A stretch of 64,000 bases of DNA from Nicoliella lavandulae (GCF_037546185.1 NZ_JAWMWH010000003.1:310001-374000); one strand, 5' to 3'; positions 16,445-25,787 are shown, counted from the stretch's first letter. Made by a program: numbers and translations. The notes: a model not told the origin generated them from the sequence alone.

Positions 16445-17324
16445 TAGCGTGAGCATCCTTTGCAGCAATTTGTTGTTCAACGACATCGATTGGCATATCT
16501 TGACCGGTCCATAGTTTAAATGAAGCGGCGCCTTGTTCGATCATCATCCCGAGCCCGTTGTAAACGTGTTTGACCCCAGCTTGTTTGGCAATGCGCATTA
16601 GCTTAGTCTCACGAGGAGAATAAACGGTATCAAAGACTACTAAGTCTGGTTTGAACCAACTGGGATCATTAATTAAACTTTCATTTTCTAGTGGTTTCAT
16701 ACCGACACCAGTGGCATCACAGTAAATATCAGCTTCTGCAATGGCCTGCTTGAATGCATCCTGATCAGCTAAGTCGTAAACTTGGGCTTTGCAATCAGTC
16801 CGTTCATTAATGATCTTAGCGTTACGTTGGGCATTAGCGAAGTGGCCATCAGCATTATTGAAGATTTTAACTTCAGCTAGCCCATCTATTGCTGATTGAA
16901 TTGCAATGGGGGTTCCAGCCCCGCCGGCCCCAGTAACGACCATGCGCTTACCCTTCACATCGTGGCCCTTTTTACGTAAATCAGTAACAAAGCCGATTCC
17001 ATCGGTTGTATAACCGGTTAGTACGCCATGATCGTTAACGACCGTGTTAACGGCTTGGTTGAGCTCAGCTGAGATATCAAGATGATCTAGGTAGGGGATG
17101 ATTTTTTGCTTATTCGGCATGGAAACGTTGATGCCGCGCATGTCTAAAGTCCGAATTGCATTGACTCCAGCAGCAAGTCGATCGCTATCAATATCGAATG
17201 CCAAGTAGGCGTAGTTCAAATTTAATTTTTCAAATGCTGCATTATGCATGGTAGGAGACATTGAATGTCTAATTGGGTATGCCATTAAACCGATTAAAAT
17301 TGTGTGACCGTCAATATTACTCAT
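16431..17324 (-). CDS. aroE: shikimate dehydrogenase
   Basis: The 297-residue NADP-dependent enzyme reduces 3-dehydroshikimate. It has PIRHSMSPTMHN (shikimate Ser pair), NVSMPNKQKI with the catalytic Lys (the family norm is NVTxPxK), GYTTDGIGF, GAGGAGTPIA (nucleotide loop) and NGLGMMIEQGA. It is the first structural gene after the Tyr/Phe attenuator, with GGAAAG upstream of its ATG. aroB and aroF/G are not in the window. Confidence 0.95.
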   Translation of the reverse strand: MSNIDGHTILIGLMAYPIRHSMSPTMHNAAFEKLNLNYAYLAFDIDSDRLAAGVNAIRTLDMRGINVSMPNKQKIIPYLDHLDISAELNQAVNTVVNDHGVLTGYTTDGIGFVTDLRKKGHDVKGKRMVVTGAGGAGTPIAIQSAIDGLAEVKIFNNADGHFANAQRNAKIINERTDCKAQVYDLADQDAFKQAIAEADIYCDATGVGMKPLENESLINDPSWFKPDLVVFDTVYSPRETKLMRIAKQAGVKHVYNGLGMMIEQGAASFKLWTGQDMPIDVVEQQIAAKDAHANENN

Positions 17325-17342
17325 AAATAAATCTTCCTTTCC

Positions 17343-17459
17343 AAATAAAAAAGCCAGCTAGATGAACTGAATCACCTAGCTGGCTTTAATAATTTGTTTT
17401 CGTTGAAAGAAACAGATTATCAGAATAATCCTAGCCAGGTGATTTTCACACCTAGCTAG
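17343..17459 (-). promoter_or_regulatory. transcription attenuator of the aromatic operon
   Basis: Downstream of the Tyr/Phe leader, the minus strand can form one hairpin (17459-17449 with 17441-17431). It can then form a terminator (17386-17376 with 17361-17351, AAGCCAGCTAG/CTAGCTGGCTT) ending in a T-run. The stems share CTAGGTG/CACCTGG-type sequences, so an antiterminator pairing of the first hairpin's 3' arm with the terminator's 5' arm is possible. The layout parallels the Val attenuator at 8704-8915. Confidence 0.8.
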
Positions 17460-17533
17460 CTAAAATCAAAAGTTATGACTTTACTACTTAGATGCGAACG
17501 CGTAAGTACGTCCGCATCATATGTACGAACGTA

Positions 17534-17590
17534 CTAATTAAAGTAATAATAGCCATAAAAATAATTTTGTTTTAGCATTAAATTATTCAT
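17534..17590 (-). CDS. Tyr/Phe-rich attenuator leader peptide (18 aa)
   Basis: An ATG at 17590 behind AGGAAAGGAA starts an 18-codon ORF, MNNLMLKQNYFYGYYYFN, ending in TAG. Seven of the last nine residues are Tyr or Phe. It precedes alternative hairpins and the aro operon, so the supply of charged tRNA-Tyr and tRNA-Phe should set read-through by ribosome stalling. The ORF and residues are observed; the mechanism is inferred from pheA/ilv-type leaders. Confidence 0.87.
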   Translation of the reverse strand: MNNLMLKQNYFYGYYYFN

Positions 17591-17623
17591 AATTAACAAT
17601 TCCTTTCCTGTTTGAATGTCTTA

Positions 17624-17652
17624 ATTAAACCATGCCTAAAATTAAAAATCAA
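17624..17652 (-). promoter_or_regulatory. sigma-A promoter of the aromatic operon
   Basis: Minus strand: TTGATT (17652-17647), a 17-nt spacer and TTTAAT (17629-17624). This places the start about 25-30 nt before the leader-peptide ATG. Confidence 0.55.
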
Positions 17653-17768
17653 CCATTATTTTTAATTTTATTTTAATTTATTGATTATTTGAAACTGGTA
17701 TATATAGAAATAAAGCGATTTTTGGGAACTATAATATTAATTTGATTTAATTTTATTGCCATTTTTAG

Positions 17769-17797
17769 TTGACAAGAATGAGAACATCATCTAAACT
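17769..17797 (+). promoter_or_regulatory. sigma-A promoter of the trp operon
   Basis: TTGACA (17769-17774) and TAAACT (17792-17797), spaced 17 nt, stand just upstream of the Trp T-box leader. The promoter is back-to-back with the aro promoter. Confidence 0.65.
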
Positions 17798-17817
17798 TAG
17801 ACTCAATTAAATGATTC

Positions 17818-18137
17818 GTCCGTAAAAACCAATGATGTGGAGATCAAGATTGTTGTGCACGTAAAGAGAGTCACCGATTATGGGAATGTGACCGAACGCA
17901 GGCAGTTAAATGGACCACGGAGGGTTCTTCCGAAAAATTAACTTTGAGTACGGAGAAACGTTAGGCATACGTCAGTTGCCGGGGGTGTGAACACGCACCT
18001 CGCTAAGGAGGGATTGGTTTAATGGCTATTTAGGCACTTATTAGGTAGCGATTGGACCAGTCTAATTAAGGTGGCACCGCGGAATAAATCCGTCCTTAAC
18101 AAAGCATTAGTTGCGTTGTTATGGGCGGATTTTTTTA
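17818..18137 (+). promoter_or_regulatory. T-box riboswitch, Trp specifier
   Basis: The T-box sequence AAGGTGGCACCGCGG is at 18068-18082. A terminator follows (AAATCCGTCC / GGGCGGATTT, 18086-18132) with a T-run. In stem I the distal GAGAG...GNNACG-like region precedes AAA-TGG-ACC at 17908-17916, so the specifier codon reads TGG (Trp, 17911-17913). Uncharged tRNA-Trp would stabilise the antiterminator and turn on trp genes. It controls a trp operon whose first gene is broken. Confidence 0.93.
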
Positions 18138-18166
18138 ATGCAATTAAAAATCTGAGGTGAAGATAT

Positions 18167-19536
18167 TTGAAAATTAAATCACAGTTAAAGCAATATCGCC
18201 ATTCTTATTCCTACCTACCTGTTAGTTACACTCTTTCCATTCACGATTTTAATGCCTTTAAATTAATTGAGCATTTTGATCCCCAGCATAAAAATAGCAT
18301 GCTATTGACCCATCAAAATGGGCGAATGCAAACCGTAGTGGTTAATCCTAAGGCCATCATTACCGCTCGTAATGGTCACGTTGAAGTAACCAAGCATCAT
18401 CAACGCCAGCTGATCGATGAATCACCAGTGACATATTTAAAACAACTGGTTGATCAATACCGCGTTCCTAGAATAGCTCAAATGCCAGCGTTTACCACGG
18501 GATTGATTTGATATTTCAGTTACGATTTTGCGCAATACGTTAATCACCATCTAAAATCAGTTCCAGACCAACTGCAACTAGCGGACTATGACTTAATGTT
18601 ACCGAATGTGGTCATTAACTATGACACTGCTAGTCGTCAAATGACGTTAACGCAGTTGATTAAGGCTGATGATCTTGAAACTAGTTATGACGCAACCGTC
18701 ACCAAACTATCAGGATATGCCAAAGATTTGTGCACCATTTTACAACGGCCAATAGAATTACCAGCATCCGTTGAATTAACGAGTCCATTTCATAATCAAT
18801 TTGATTTACCAGCGTTTGATAAACGGGTGGCACAGGTTAAGCAACATATCCATCAAGGCGACGTGTTTCAATTGATTCTTTCGAATCCATATCTTGCATC
18901 AGCGAAGGGTTCACTAATTAATACGGCTGCTGATTTGAATGAATATGTTGAATCACCATATCACTTTTACTTTACTCACAATGACTTTGAGGCAACCGGC
19001 GCATCCCCAGAAACGTTGATTCGCAAACAAGCTGACCACCTATTCAGTTACCCTCTTTCGGGAACCAGAAGACGTGGGCACACAGTGAGCGAAGATGTAC
19101 AATTTGCGACTGAATTACAAACAAGCCCTAAGGAATTAGCTGAACATAACATGTTAGTTGATTTAGGCAGAAATGACCTAGGCCGGGTCAGTCAATTCGG
19201 CAGCGTTCAGGTCACTAAACTGTGGATATCATTGCAGCAACCCTACCGGCTGGAACGTTATCGGGAGCGCCTAAAATTTCCGCAATGCAAATTATCAGCA
19301 AGTTAGAACAACGGAAACGCGGAATTTATGGTGGTGGCATCGGATACATTGACTTTAATGGCGACTTGGATCTATGCATCGGCATTCGATTAGCGTATAA
19401 AAATGGCTCCCAAATGGTAGTCCATTCAGGAGCCGGGATCGTTGCTGATAGTGATGCTGATCAAGAATATCACGAATTTAAAAATAAGAGTCGCTTGATG
19501 ATGAACGTATTGCAACCCAATCAGGAGGTGCATTAA
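18167..19536 (+). pseudogene. trpE: anthranilate synthase component I, broken
   Basis: The reading frame starts at a TTG behind AGGTG and follows the TrpE family. It stops at TGA 18509-18511, where GGA (Gly of the GLIGYFSYD motif) is expected. The same frame continues through HQGDVFQLILSNPY, ASPETLIR, PLSGTRRRG and LVDLGRNDLGRVS. Near 19216-19222 about 30-40 codons (the ...ERFSxVMHIxSxVxG region) are missing and the frame changes. The C-terminal LPAGTLSGAPK...GGGIGYI reads on to 19536 in the new frame. A nonsense mutation plus an internal deletion means no functional TrpE. Confidence 0.92.
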
Positions 19537-19538
19537 AG

Positions 19539-20138
19539 ATGATCTTAGTAATTGATAACTACGATAGTTTCACCTATAACCTAGTGCAAGCAATCGGGAA
19601 CTTAACTGAACAGTCGTTACTGGTGTTAAAGAACGATGAAGTAACTTTGGCCGATTTAAACCGGCCAAAGTTAACGGGATTGGTATTATCACCTGGGCCA
19701 GGGCGGCCAGAAGATGCAGGCAACATGAATGCAGTTTTAAAAGCAGCAATTGGTAAAGTTCCCATTCTAGGGGTTTGCCTAGGCCATCAGGCCATTGGTG
19801 AAGTATATGGAGCTCAAGTAGTAAATGCACCTCAACTAATGCATGGGAAAACAGATACATTAACTCAATTACGACCTAGTAAGTTATTTCATAACTGTGC
19901 GGAACGATTCACGATCGGTCGATATCACTCGTTAGTAATTGATCCACAAACGATTCCATCATCACTGACTGTCACTGGAGTAGCTAGTGATGGCACGATT
20001 CAATCCGTAGCTGATGATGAAAATGAGGTGTTCGGCGTTGAATTTCATCCAGAATCTATTATGACGGATGCAACGGCTGCTAATACGATTTTTCATAACT
20101 TCATTACGCTTACTTCACAGTTAACTTACCAGCATTGA
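19539..20138 (+). CDS. trpG: anthranilate synthase glutamine amidotransferase subunit
   Basis: The 199-residue class I amidotransferase has the catalytic Cys in GVCLGHQAIG and His-Glu in GVEFHPES. LSPGPGRPEDAG is the conserved oxyanion region. It follows trpE by 2 nt. With TrpE broken it has no anthranilate partner, unless it serves aminodeoxychorismate synthase (PabB), as dual-role amidotransferases do. Its last 29 nt overlap the antisense GH20 gene. Confidence 0.93.
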   Translation: MILVIDNYDSFTYNLVQAIGNLTEQSLLVLKNDEVTLADLNRPKLTGLVLSPGPGRPEDAGNMNAVLKAAIGKVPILGVCLGHQAIGEVYGAQVVNAPQLMHGKTDTLTQLRPSKLFHNCAERFTIGRYHSLVIDPQTIPSSLTVTGVASDGTIQSVADDENEVFGVEFHPESIMTDATAANTIFHNFITLTSQLTYQH

Positions 20139-21237
20139 TTCGCTTGAGGTATGCGGTAATCCAAGGCTTAAGGCTCTTGATCGTTTTGTCAACGCTCAAT
20201 TCAGGCTTGGAATCATACCAGATACTAACTGCTGAACCGGCAATGTTTTTCGAAGCACTGACCTTTTGATAAAAGGTCTTGGCATTGAAAATATTTTCGC
20301 CCCAGTATTTATTTAAGTCCTTGACGTAATACTTATAGTTCTTCTGACTCGTAAAGCTTTTTTCAGCTAGTAAGTATAAGAAGTAAGAATTAGTGTTAAT
20401 GACCTTATGATTACTCTTCAGCAGTTCAGTTGGTGAGGCATTGATTTTAATGTTGGAAGCAGAAACTGAAGCGCTCGATTTATCTTCAGATTGACTCCAG
20501 TATTCAATAAGAATGTTTTTATTCAATTGCTTATAAGTAAGTTTTAGGGCACTGTCGTTGTAGATCCACATGGGATGACCAACCAAGGCGGCATTTAAAT
20601 TATTATCAAACTTTAATAACGCCTTGCGAGCCTTGTTGCCAGATATGATCAGTTCATCTCCACCAGTTCCAACTGGGGTGTCGAGCGGCAAGATCGGTAA
20701 GTATTCGCCAAAGAGTTGGTTCACAAATTTTTGGGTCGTAGCACTACTGAACTTGAGCTGATTGTTAGATGCATCATAAACTTTTTTATCTAACGCTGAA
20801 TTCGTAGTTTTTAAGATTGCATGTAACCCCTCAACATGACCAGGAACATCGATTTCAGGGATTACAGTAACCTGCTTGCTTTGACCATATTGAATTAATT
20901 GGCTGAGTTGATTTTTACTTAAAAATAGCTTTTTCGTTTTGGAATTATAGTGGAGGCCATTTTTCATCGTTGGGTACTTATCAGTCGTTTGACCCAGCGT
21001 CTGGCTTTCAATGGCAAAGTCTTCGTCGTCAGTCAGGTGCAATTTAATATAATTACCGTGTGTTTTAGCAATCGTATCAATTAACTGTTCGATTTGACTA
21101 ACGTTAGCTGGATTTCTGGCTTCATCGTAGTCCAATCCATGCCAGGATTTAGTTTGGGCATTGGCATGGATTCCATTCATGCCAATCACTGCCAAAATAG
21201 TCACCATTAGTATCATTAAATATTTTTTGAAATTCAT
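20110..21237 (-). CDS. secreted GH20 beta-N-acetylhexosaminidase (dispersin-like)
   Basis: The 375-residue protein has a signal peptide (about 1-27, cleavage after ANA) and one GH20 catalytic domain. LHLTDDEDFAIES, PEIDVPGH (128-134) and the GGDE pair D194-E195 are visible; in GH20 this Asp-Glu pair supports substrate-assisted catalysis. Size and layout match single-domain dispersin B types that cut poly-N-acetylglucosamine, but other amino-sugar polymers are possible. It lies antisense inside the trp operon, between trpG and trpD, and looks like an insertion. No IS remnants flank it. Confidence 0.85.
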   Translation of the reverse strand: MNFKKYLMILMVTILAVIGMNGIHANAQTKSWHGLDYDEARNPANVSQIEQLIDTIAKTHGNYIKLHLTDDEDFAIESQTLGQTTDKYPTMKNGLHYNSKTKKLFLSKNQLSQLIQYGQSKQVTVIPEIDVPGHVEGLHAILKTTNSALDKKVYDASNNQLKFSSATTQKFVNQLFGEYLPILPLDTPVGTGGDELIISGNKARKALLKFDNNLNAALVGHPMWIYNDSALKLTYKQLNKNILIEYWSQSEDKSSASVSASNIKINASPTELLKSNHKVINTNSYFLYLLAEKSFTSQKNYKYYVKDLNKYWGENIFNAKTFYQKVSASKNIAGSAVSIWYDSKPELSVDKTIKSLKPWITAYLKRINAGKLTVK

Positions 21238-21355
21238 AAATAATCACCCACTTTGTCTCATATCATATCACTTTAGTGGAGTGAATTGTTGAACAATGTC
21301 AAGATGCAATTGAAATTTAATTAACTTGTAAAGACTTAACCCAGGGGGTAATAAA

Positions 21356-22354
21356 ATGATTAATACCACAATTAAAAAAGTAACCGCAAATGATGATTTA
21401 ACTTTTGAAGAAATGAACCAAGTAATGGATGAAATTATGGATGGGGATGCAACTCCAGTCCAAATTGCAGCTATGTTGACGGCTTTAACGACTAAGGGCA
21501 CAACGGTGACTGAGATTGCAGGAGCTGCTCGTTCCATGCGCGCCCATGCAGCTGAATTTGATCAACAACAAGCAGCACTAGACATCTCAGGAACCGGTGG
21601 AGACCATTCCAATTCGTTTAACATTTCTACGACTACTGGACTGGTAGTTGCTAGCTTAGGAATTCCAGTGGTCAAACATGGAAATCGGGCAGCTTCATCG
21701 AAAAGTGGGGCTGCTGATATGCTACAAGCGCTAGGCTTTGACATTAACTTGTCAGCGGCTGCTAGTGAACAGATGTTAGTTGATCGGAATTTCTGTTTCT
21801 TATTTGCTCAAAAATACCATCAAGCCATGAAGTATGTAGCAGGGGTCCGAAAGGAACTAGGGATTCGGACCATTTTCAATATCTTAGGCCCATTAGCTAA
21901 CCCGGCCCATGCTCAACACCAATTGCTCGGGGTCTATGATGAAGCATTATTATTGCCAATGGTGAAGGTATTGAAACAATTAGGCGTTACCAATGCAAAG
22001 GTCATTTTTGGAACGGATGGATTGGACGAAGCCTCTATTTCCGCACCCACCAAGGGAATTTCATTAGTTAACGGACAATTGACGCCATTCACAATCACTC
22101 CTGAATCATTGGGATTAACTAGAGCATCCAAGGCCGATATTATTGGTGGGACGCCAGCTGACAATGCGCAAATTACCCGCGATATTTTAAATGGGATGAA
22201 GGGACCCAAGCGCGATATTGTATTGCTCAATGCGGGCTTAGCAATTAACACTGCTGATCCCACCATTACCATTTCGGAAGGCATTCATATGGCAGCCAAT
22301 GCAATTGATAGCGGCCAAGTTAACCAGTTATTAACAGATTTATTAGCATATTAA
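21356..22354 (+). CDS. trpD: anthranilate phosphoribosyltransferase
   Basis: The 332-residue enzyme transfers phosphoribosyl from PRPP to anthranilate. DISGTGGDHSNSFNIST (the PRPP loop), KHGNRAASSKSGAADMLQALG and GVRKELGIRTIFNILGPLANP are all intact. GGGGG precedes the ATG at 7 nt. It is now separated from trpG by the GH20 gene, so expression must come by read-through from the T-box or from a local promoter. None is clear in 21238-21355. Confidence 0.95.
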   Translation: MINTTIKKVTANDDLTFEEMNQVMDEIMDGDATPVQIAAMLTALTTKGTTVTEIAGAARSMRAHAAEFDQQQAALDISGTGGDHSNSFNISTTTGLVVASLGIPVVKHGNRAASSKSGAADMLQALGFDINLSAAASEQMLVDRNFCFLFAQKYHQAMKYVAGVRKELGIRTIFNILGPLANPAHAQHQLLGVYDEALLLPMVKVLKQLGVTNAKVIFGTDGLDEASISAPTKGISLVNGQLTPFTITPESLGLTRASKADIIGGTPADNAQITRDILNGMKGPKRDIVLLNAGLAINTADPTITISEGIHMAANAIDSGQVNQLLTDLLAY

Positions 22355-22366
22355 GGAGGAACTAAG

Positions 22367-23149
22367 ATGATTTTAGATGACCTAGTAGCAGCAACTAAAA
22401 AGCGAATTGAAGCAGAACAGCGTGCCATCCCATTAACGACGTTACAACAAACGATTGCTAAAATGCCTAAACCAGACCCTAGTTTAGTGTATCAACGGTT
22501 TTTAAGACCGGGAATTCATGTGATCGGTGAGGTCAAACAAGCTTCACCATCTAAGGGACAAATCGTTGACCACTTTCCATACTTAGAAATTGCTAAGGAT
22601 TATGATAATGCTAACGTTGGCGCCATTTCAGTCCTAACGGAACCCGATTATTTCAAGGGTAAATTAGCATACTTAAAAACGATTGCACAGAATGTGTCAG
22701 TGCCCGTGTTAAGAAAAGACTTTACGATCAATTCATACATGCTATACCAAGCAAGAGCGGCTGGAGCTCAAATCGTGTTGTTGATCGTAGCGATCTTAAC
22801 CCCGGATCAATTAAAGGCACTCCTTAATTTGGCTGATCAATTAGGATTAGCTGCCATCGTTGAAGCCCATGATGAAACCGAAGTTAAAACGGCAATCAAT
22901 GCGGGGGCGCAAATGATTGGCGTGAACAATCGGAATTTAAAGAACTTTACGGTCTCATTTGAAAATAGTATTAAATTACGGCCCCTAGTGCCCAAGTCAA
23001 TTGCATTTATTGCTGAAAGCGGAGTTAAAAACCAAGCAGATATTAAGGAGCTGCACCGAATTGGGGTCAATGGCGTTTTAATCGGTGAAACCCTGATGGA
23101 ATCAAATGACCGTGAACAATTTATTCGAACAGCCCAGGAGCGTGATTAG
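22367..23149 (+). CDS. trpC: indole-3-glycerol phosphate synthase
   Basis: The 260-residue TIM barrel closes the indole ring of CdRP. Motifs: GEVKQASPSKG (catalytic Lys region), VLTEPDYFKG, LRKDFTIN, EAHDETE, GVNNRNLKNF, and AESGVKN. A strong AGGAGG-like site (AAGGAGGAACTAAG) precedes the ATG. It abuts trpF without a gap. Confidence 0.95.
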   Translation: MILDDLVAATKKRIEAEQRAIPLTTLQQTIAKMPKPDPSLVYQRFLRPGIHVIGEVKQASPSKGQIVDHFPYLEIAKDYDNANVGAISVLTEPDYFKGKLAYLKTIAQNVSVPVLRKDFTINSYMLYQARAAGAQIVLLIVAILTPDQLKALLNLADQLGLAAIVEAHDETEVKTAINAGAQMIGVNNRNLKNFTVSFENSIKLRPLVPKSIAFIAESGVKNQADIKELHRIGVNGVLIGETLMESNDREQFIRTAQERD

Positions 23150-23731
23150 ATGACACAAATTAAGATCTGTGGCCTACAAACTCCACGGGATGCTGCCATC
23201 ATTAATCAATCTCGACCAGACTTTGCAGGGGTTGTGTTTGCCGCTGGGCGTCATCAAGTGTCACCGGACCAGGCTAAGTTAATTAGACAACATGTTGATG
23301 CAAAGATTCCACTAGTGGGGGTATTTATGAACGCTCCTGAATCAATGATCAAGGATCTATATGATCAACATATTATTCAAATTGCCCAATTGCACGGTGA
23401 TGAAGATGAATCAATGGTACGTGCATTGCAAGCACATCACATCCCAGTTATTAAGGTCTTTAAACCAACTGATGAGAAAGCTAAGTTCACTAATGCTGAA
23501 ATGGTCATGTTCGACAGTGGGGGTGGTTCTGGGCGGACGCTTGATTGGCAGCAAATTCCATCAATTGATCAACCCTTAGCCCTAGCCGGTGGGTTGAATC
23601 CAGCGAATGTATCGAAAGCAATTGAAATCGTTCAACCAACAATGGTGGACGTTAGTAGTGGCGTAGAAGTTTCCGGCCAGAAAGATTTAGCATTAATAAC
23701 GGCAATGGTTACGATTGCCCATAGAAAATAA
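23150..23731 (+). CDS. trpF: phosphoribosylanthranilate isomerase
   Basis: The 193-residue TIM barrel performs the Amadori rearrangement. KICGLQTPRDA holds the catalytic Cys, QLHGDE is present, and the catalytic Asp is in MFDSGGGSGRTLDW. LAGGLNPANV and VDVSSGVEVSGQKD form the phosphate site. Start at the base after the trpC stop, with GGAGCGTG as its ribosome site inside trpC. Confidence 0.95.
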   Translation: MTQIKICGLQTPRDAAIINQSRPDFAGVVFAAGRHQVSPDQAKLIRQHVDAKIPLVGVFMNAPESMIKDLYDQHIIQIAQLHGDEDESMVRALQAHHIPVIKVFKPTDEKAKFTNAEMVMFDSGGGSGRTLDWQQIPSIDQPLALAGGLNPANVSKAIEIVQPTMVDVSSGVEVSGQKDLALITAMVTIAHRK

Positions 23732-23744
23732 GGAGTGGATTAAC

Positions 23745-24935
23745 ATGTCAAAAAATAACGGTCGTTTTGCAGAATACGGGGGCCAATATGTGCCCGAAAC
23801 CCTAATGGGTGAATTAAACAAGTTAGCTGATGTATATGAACAAGCTAAGCAGGATCCTAATTTTCAAACTGAATTACATGATTTATTAAATAATTACGCT
23901 AACCGGCCTTCGTTACTATACTATGCTAAACGCATGACTGAAGACCTCGGGGGCGCCCAAATTTACTTTAAACGAGAGGATTTGAACCACACAGGGGCCC
24001 ACAAAATTAACAACGTTATTGGCCAAGCCCTTTTGGCTAAACGGATGGGGAAGCGCCGTTTGATCGCTGAAACTGGTGCAGGGCAACATGGGGTTGCCAC
24101 AGCTACGATTGCAGCGTTGTTCGGGATGGACTGTGAGATTTTTATGGGCAAAGAGGATACTGATCGACAACGCTTAAACGTTTATCGGATGCAATTACTA
24201 GGGGCTAAGGTCCATGCGGTGACATCTGGTTCTAAGGTGTTAAAAGATGCCATCAATGCAGCATTGCAAGAATTTGCAGCACGGCCTGATGATACTTTTT
24301 ATGTCATGGGTTCAGCAACTGGGCCCCACCCATATCCAACCATCGTACGGGACTTCCAAAGCGTCATTAGTCAAGAATCGAAGGCCCAGATGCAAGCATT
24401 AACTGGAAAATTACCAGATAAAATTATTGCCTGCGTGGGTGGCGGGAGTAACGCCATCGGTAGTTTTGCTAACTACATTAATGATCCTAGCGTTGAACTA
24501 ATTGGAGTGGAAGCAGCTGGTAAGGGCGTTGATACCGATTTAACAGCGGCCACCATTGAAAAGGGGCGATTAGGAGTGTTTCATGGGATGAAGTCATTAT
24601 TCCTCCAAAATCAGATGGGCCAGATCAAACCAGTTTACTCTATCTCAGCTGGACTAGATTATCCAGGAGTAGGGCCAGAACATGCAGCATTAGCAGCTGC
24701 TAAACGGGCTCGCTACGTTGGAATTACCGATGATGAAGCCGTAGCAGCATTTGAATACATTGCTAAGGAAGAAGGCATTATTGCAGCCATTGAAAGCTGT
24801 CATGCGGTTGCGTACGTTCAAAAACTAGCACCCACCCTTAGTAAGGATCAGACGATTATTTGTACACTATCAGGACGTGGCGACAAGGATGTTGCTGCAA
24901 TTGCTAAATACCGGGGAGTTGATTTAAATGAATAA
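23745..24935 (+). CDS. trpB: tryptophan synthase beta subunit
   Basis: The PLP enzyme (396 residues) joins indole and serine. HTGAHKINN carries the PLP Lys; AETGAGQHGVATA, GGGSNAIG and GIIAAIESCHA are conserved. The ATG at 23745 (MSKNNGRFAEYGGQYVPE) is chosen because AAGGAG lies 9 nt before it; upstream in-frame codons overlap trpF. It overlaps trpA by 8 nt. Confidence 0.96.
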   Translation: MSKNNGRFAEYGGQYVPETLMGELNKLADVYEQAKQDPNFQTELHDLLNNYANRPSLLYYAKRMTEDLGGAQIYFKREDLNHTGAHKINNVIGQALLAKRMGKRRLIAETGAGQHGVATATIAALFGMDCEIFMGKEDTDRQRLNVYRMQLLGAKVHAVTSGSKVLKDAINAALQEFAARPDDTFYVMGSATGPHPYPTIVRDFQSVISQESKAQMQALTGKLPDKIIACVGGGSNAIGSFANYINDPSVELIGVEAAGKGVDTDLTAATIEKGRLGVFHGMKSLFLQNQMGQIKPVYSISAGLDYPGVGPEHAALAAAKRARYVGITDDEAVAAFEYIAKEEGIIAAIESCHAVAYVQKLAPTLSKDQTIICTLSGRGDKDVAAIAKYRGVDLNE

Positions 24936-25704
24936 AATTGAACAAGCATTTCAAGATCATAAACAGTTGATTGGATTCGTAACGGCTAACGATCCAGATA
25001 TGCAAACGACCGTTAACAATGTAGTCGCCCTTGCCAAAGGTGGCGCTGGAATTGTAGAAATTGGGATTCCGTTCTCAGACCCAGTTGCAGACGGCCCAGT
25101 GATTCAAAAGGCTGATTTAAGAGCCCTACGTGATCCAGAACTATCTTTACAACGGATTTTTACGGCAGTAGATGAAATTAGAACTCAAACCAACGTGCCA
25201 TTAGTATTTTTAACCTACTTAAACGTGGTTTTACAGTATGGCTATGAACGTTTCTGTCAGGATTGTCAAAAACACGGTGTTAGTGGAGCAATTATTCCGG
25301 ATTTACCATATGAAGAACAAGATGAATTGCTGCCGTTAATGAATCAATACCAGCTAGCATTGATTCAATTAATTACGCTCAATTCTGGTTCACGAATTGA
25401 GAAAATTGCCCAACGAGCAAGTGGCTTTATTTATTTAGTATCTTCACTAGGGGTAACCGGTGAACGTGATCACTTTTCCAATCAATTAAGTCGAGTGGTC
25501 AATTCGATTAAGGCAGTGACCGATGTACCCGTAGCGATTGGCTTTGGAGTGCATTCTACAGAACAGGCCCACGAACTAGTTCAATTTGCTGATGGAGTCA
25601 TTATTGGTAGTGCATTTGTTAAGCTAGTAGCCACTCACAAAGAACACGCCCCCGAACACTTATCACAATTTGCAAGTGAAATTAAGAACGCAATTACTGA
25701 TTGA
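24928..25704 (+). CDS. trpA: tryptophan synthase alpha subunit
   Basis: The 258-residue TIM barrel releases indole from indole-3-glycerol phosphate. It has FVTANDPD, the catalytic Glu in IVEIGIPFSDPVADGPVIQ, PDLPYEEQDEL with the second acid, and GVTGERDHFS. It is the last gene of the operon. Overlap with trpB implies coupled translation. Because trpDCFBA are intact, the cell could still make Trp from anthranilate or indole (inference). Confidence 0.95.
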   Translation: MNKIEQAFQDHKQLIGFVTANDPDMQTTVNNVVALAKGGAGIVEIGIPFSDPVADGPVIQKADLRALRDPELSLQRIFTAVDEIRTQTNVPLVFLTYLNVVLQYGYERFCQDCQKHGVSGAIIPDLPYEEQDELLPLMNQYQLALIQLITLNSGSRIEKIAQRASGFIYLVSSLGVTGERDHFSNQLSRVVNSIKAVTDVPVAIGFGVHSTEQAHELVQFADGVIIGSAFVKLVATHKEHAPEHLSQFASEIKNAITD

Positions 25705-25758
25705 TGTAATAAATATTCAAAAAAATGTCTTATATGTTATAAAAAGTGACATATGCTA

Positions 25759-25787
25759 TTGACTTCTGTATATAATTAGAATATGAT
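25759..25787 (+). promoter_or_regulatory. sigma-A promoter of the APC permease gene
   Basis: TTGACT (25759-25764), 17-nt spacer, TATGAT (25782-25787). The start codon of the permease lies 52 nt downstream. Confidence 0.7.

Noticed and set aside
18509..18511. In-frame TGA of trpE as selenocysteine or programmed read-through
   Set aside because: The expected residue is a conserved Gly, no SECIS-like hairpin follows, and an independent internal deletion also disables the gene.
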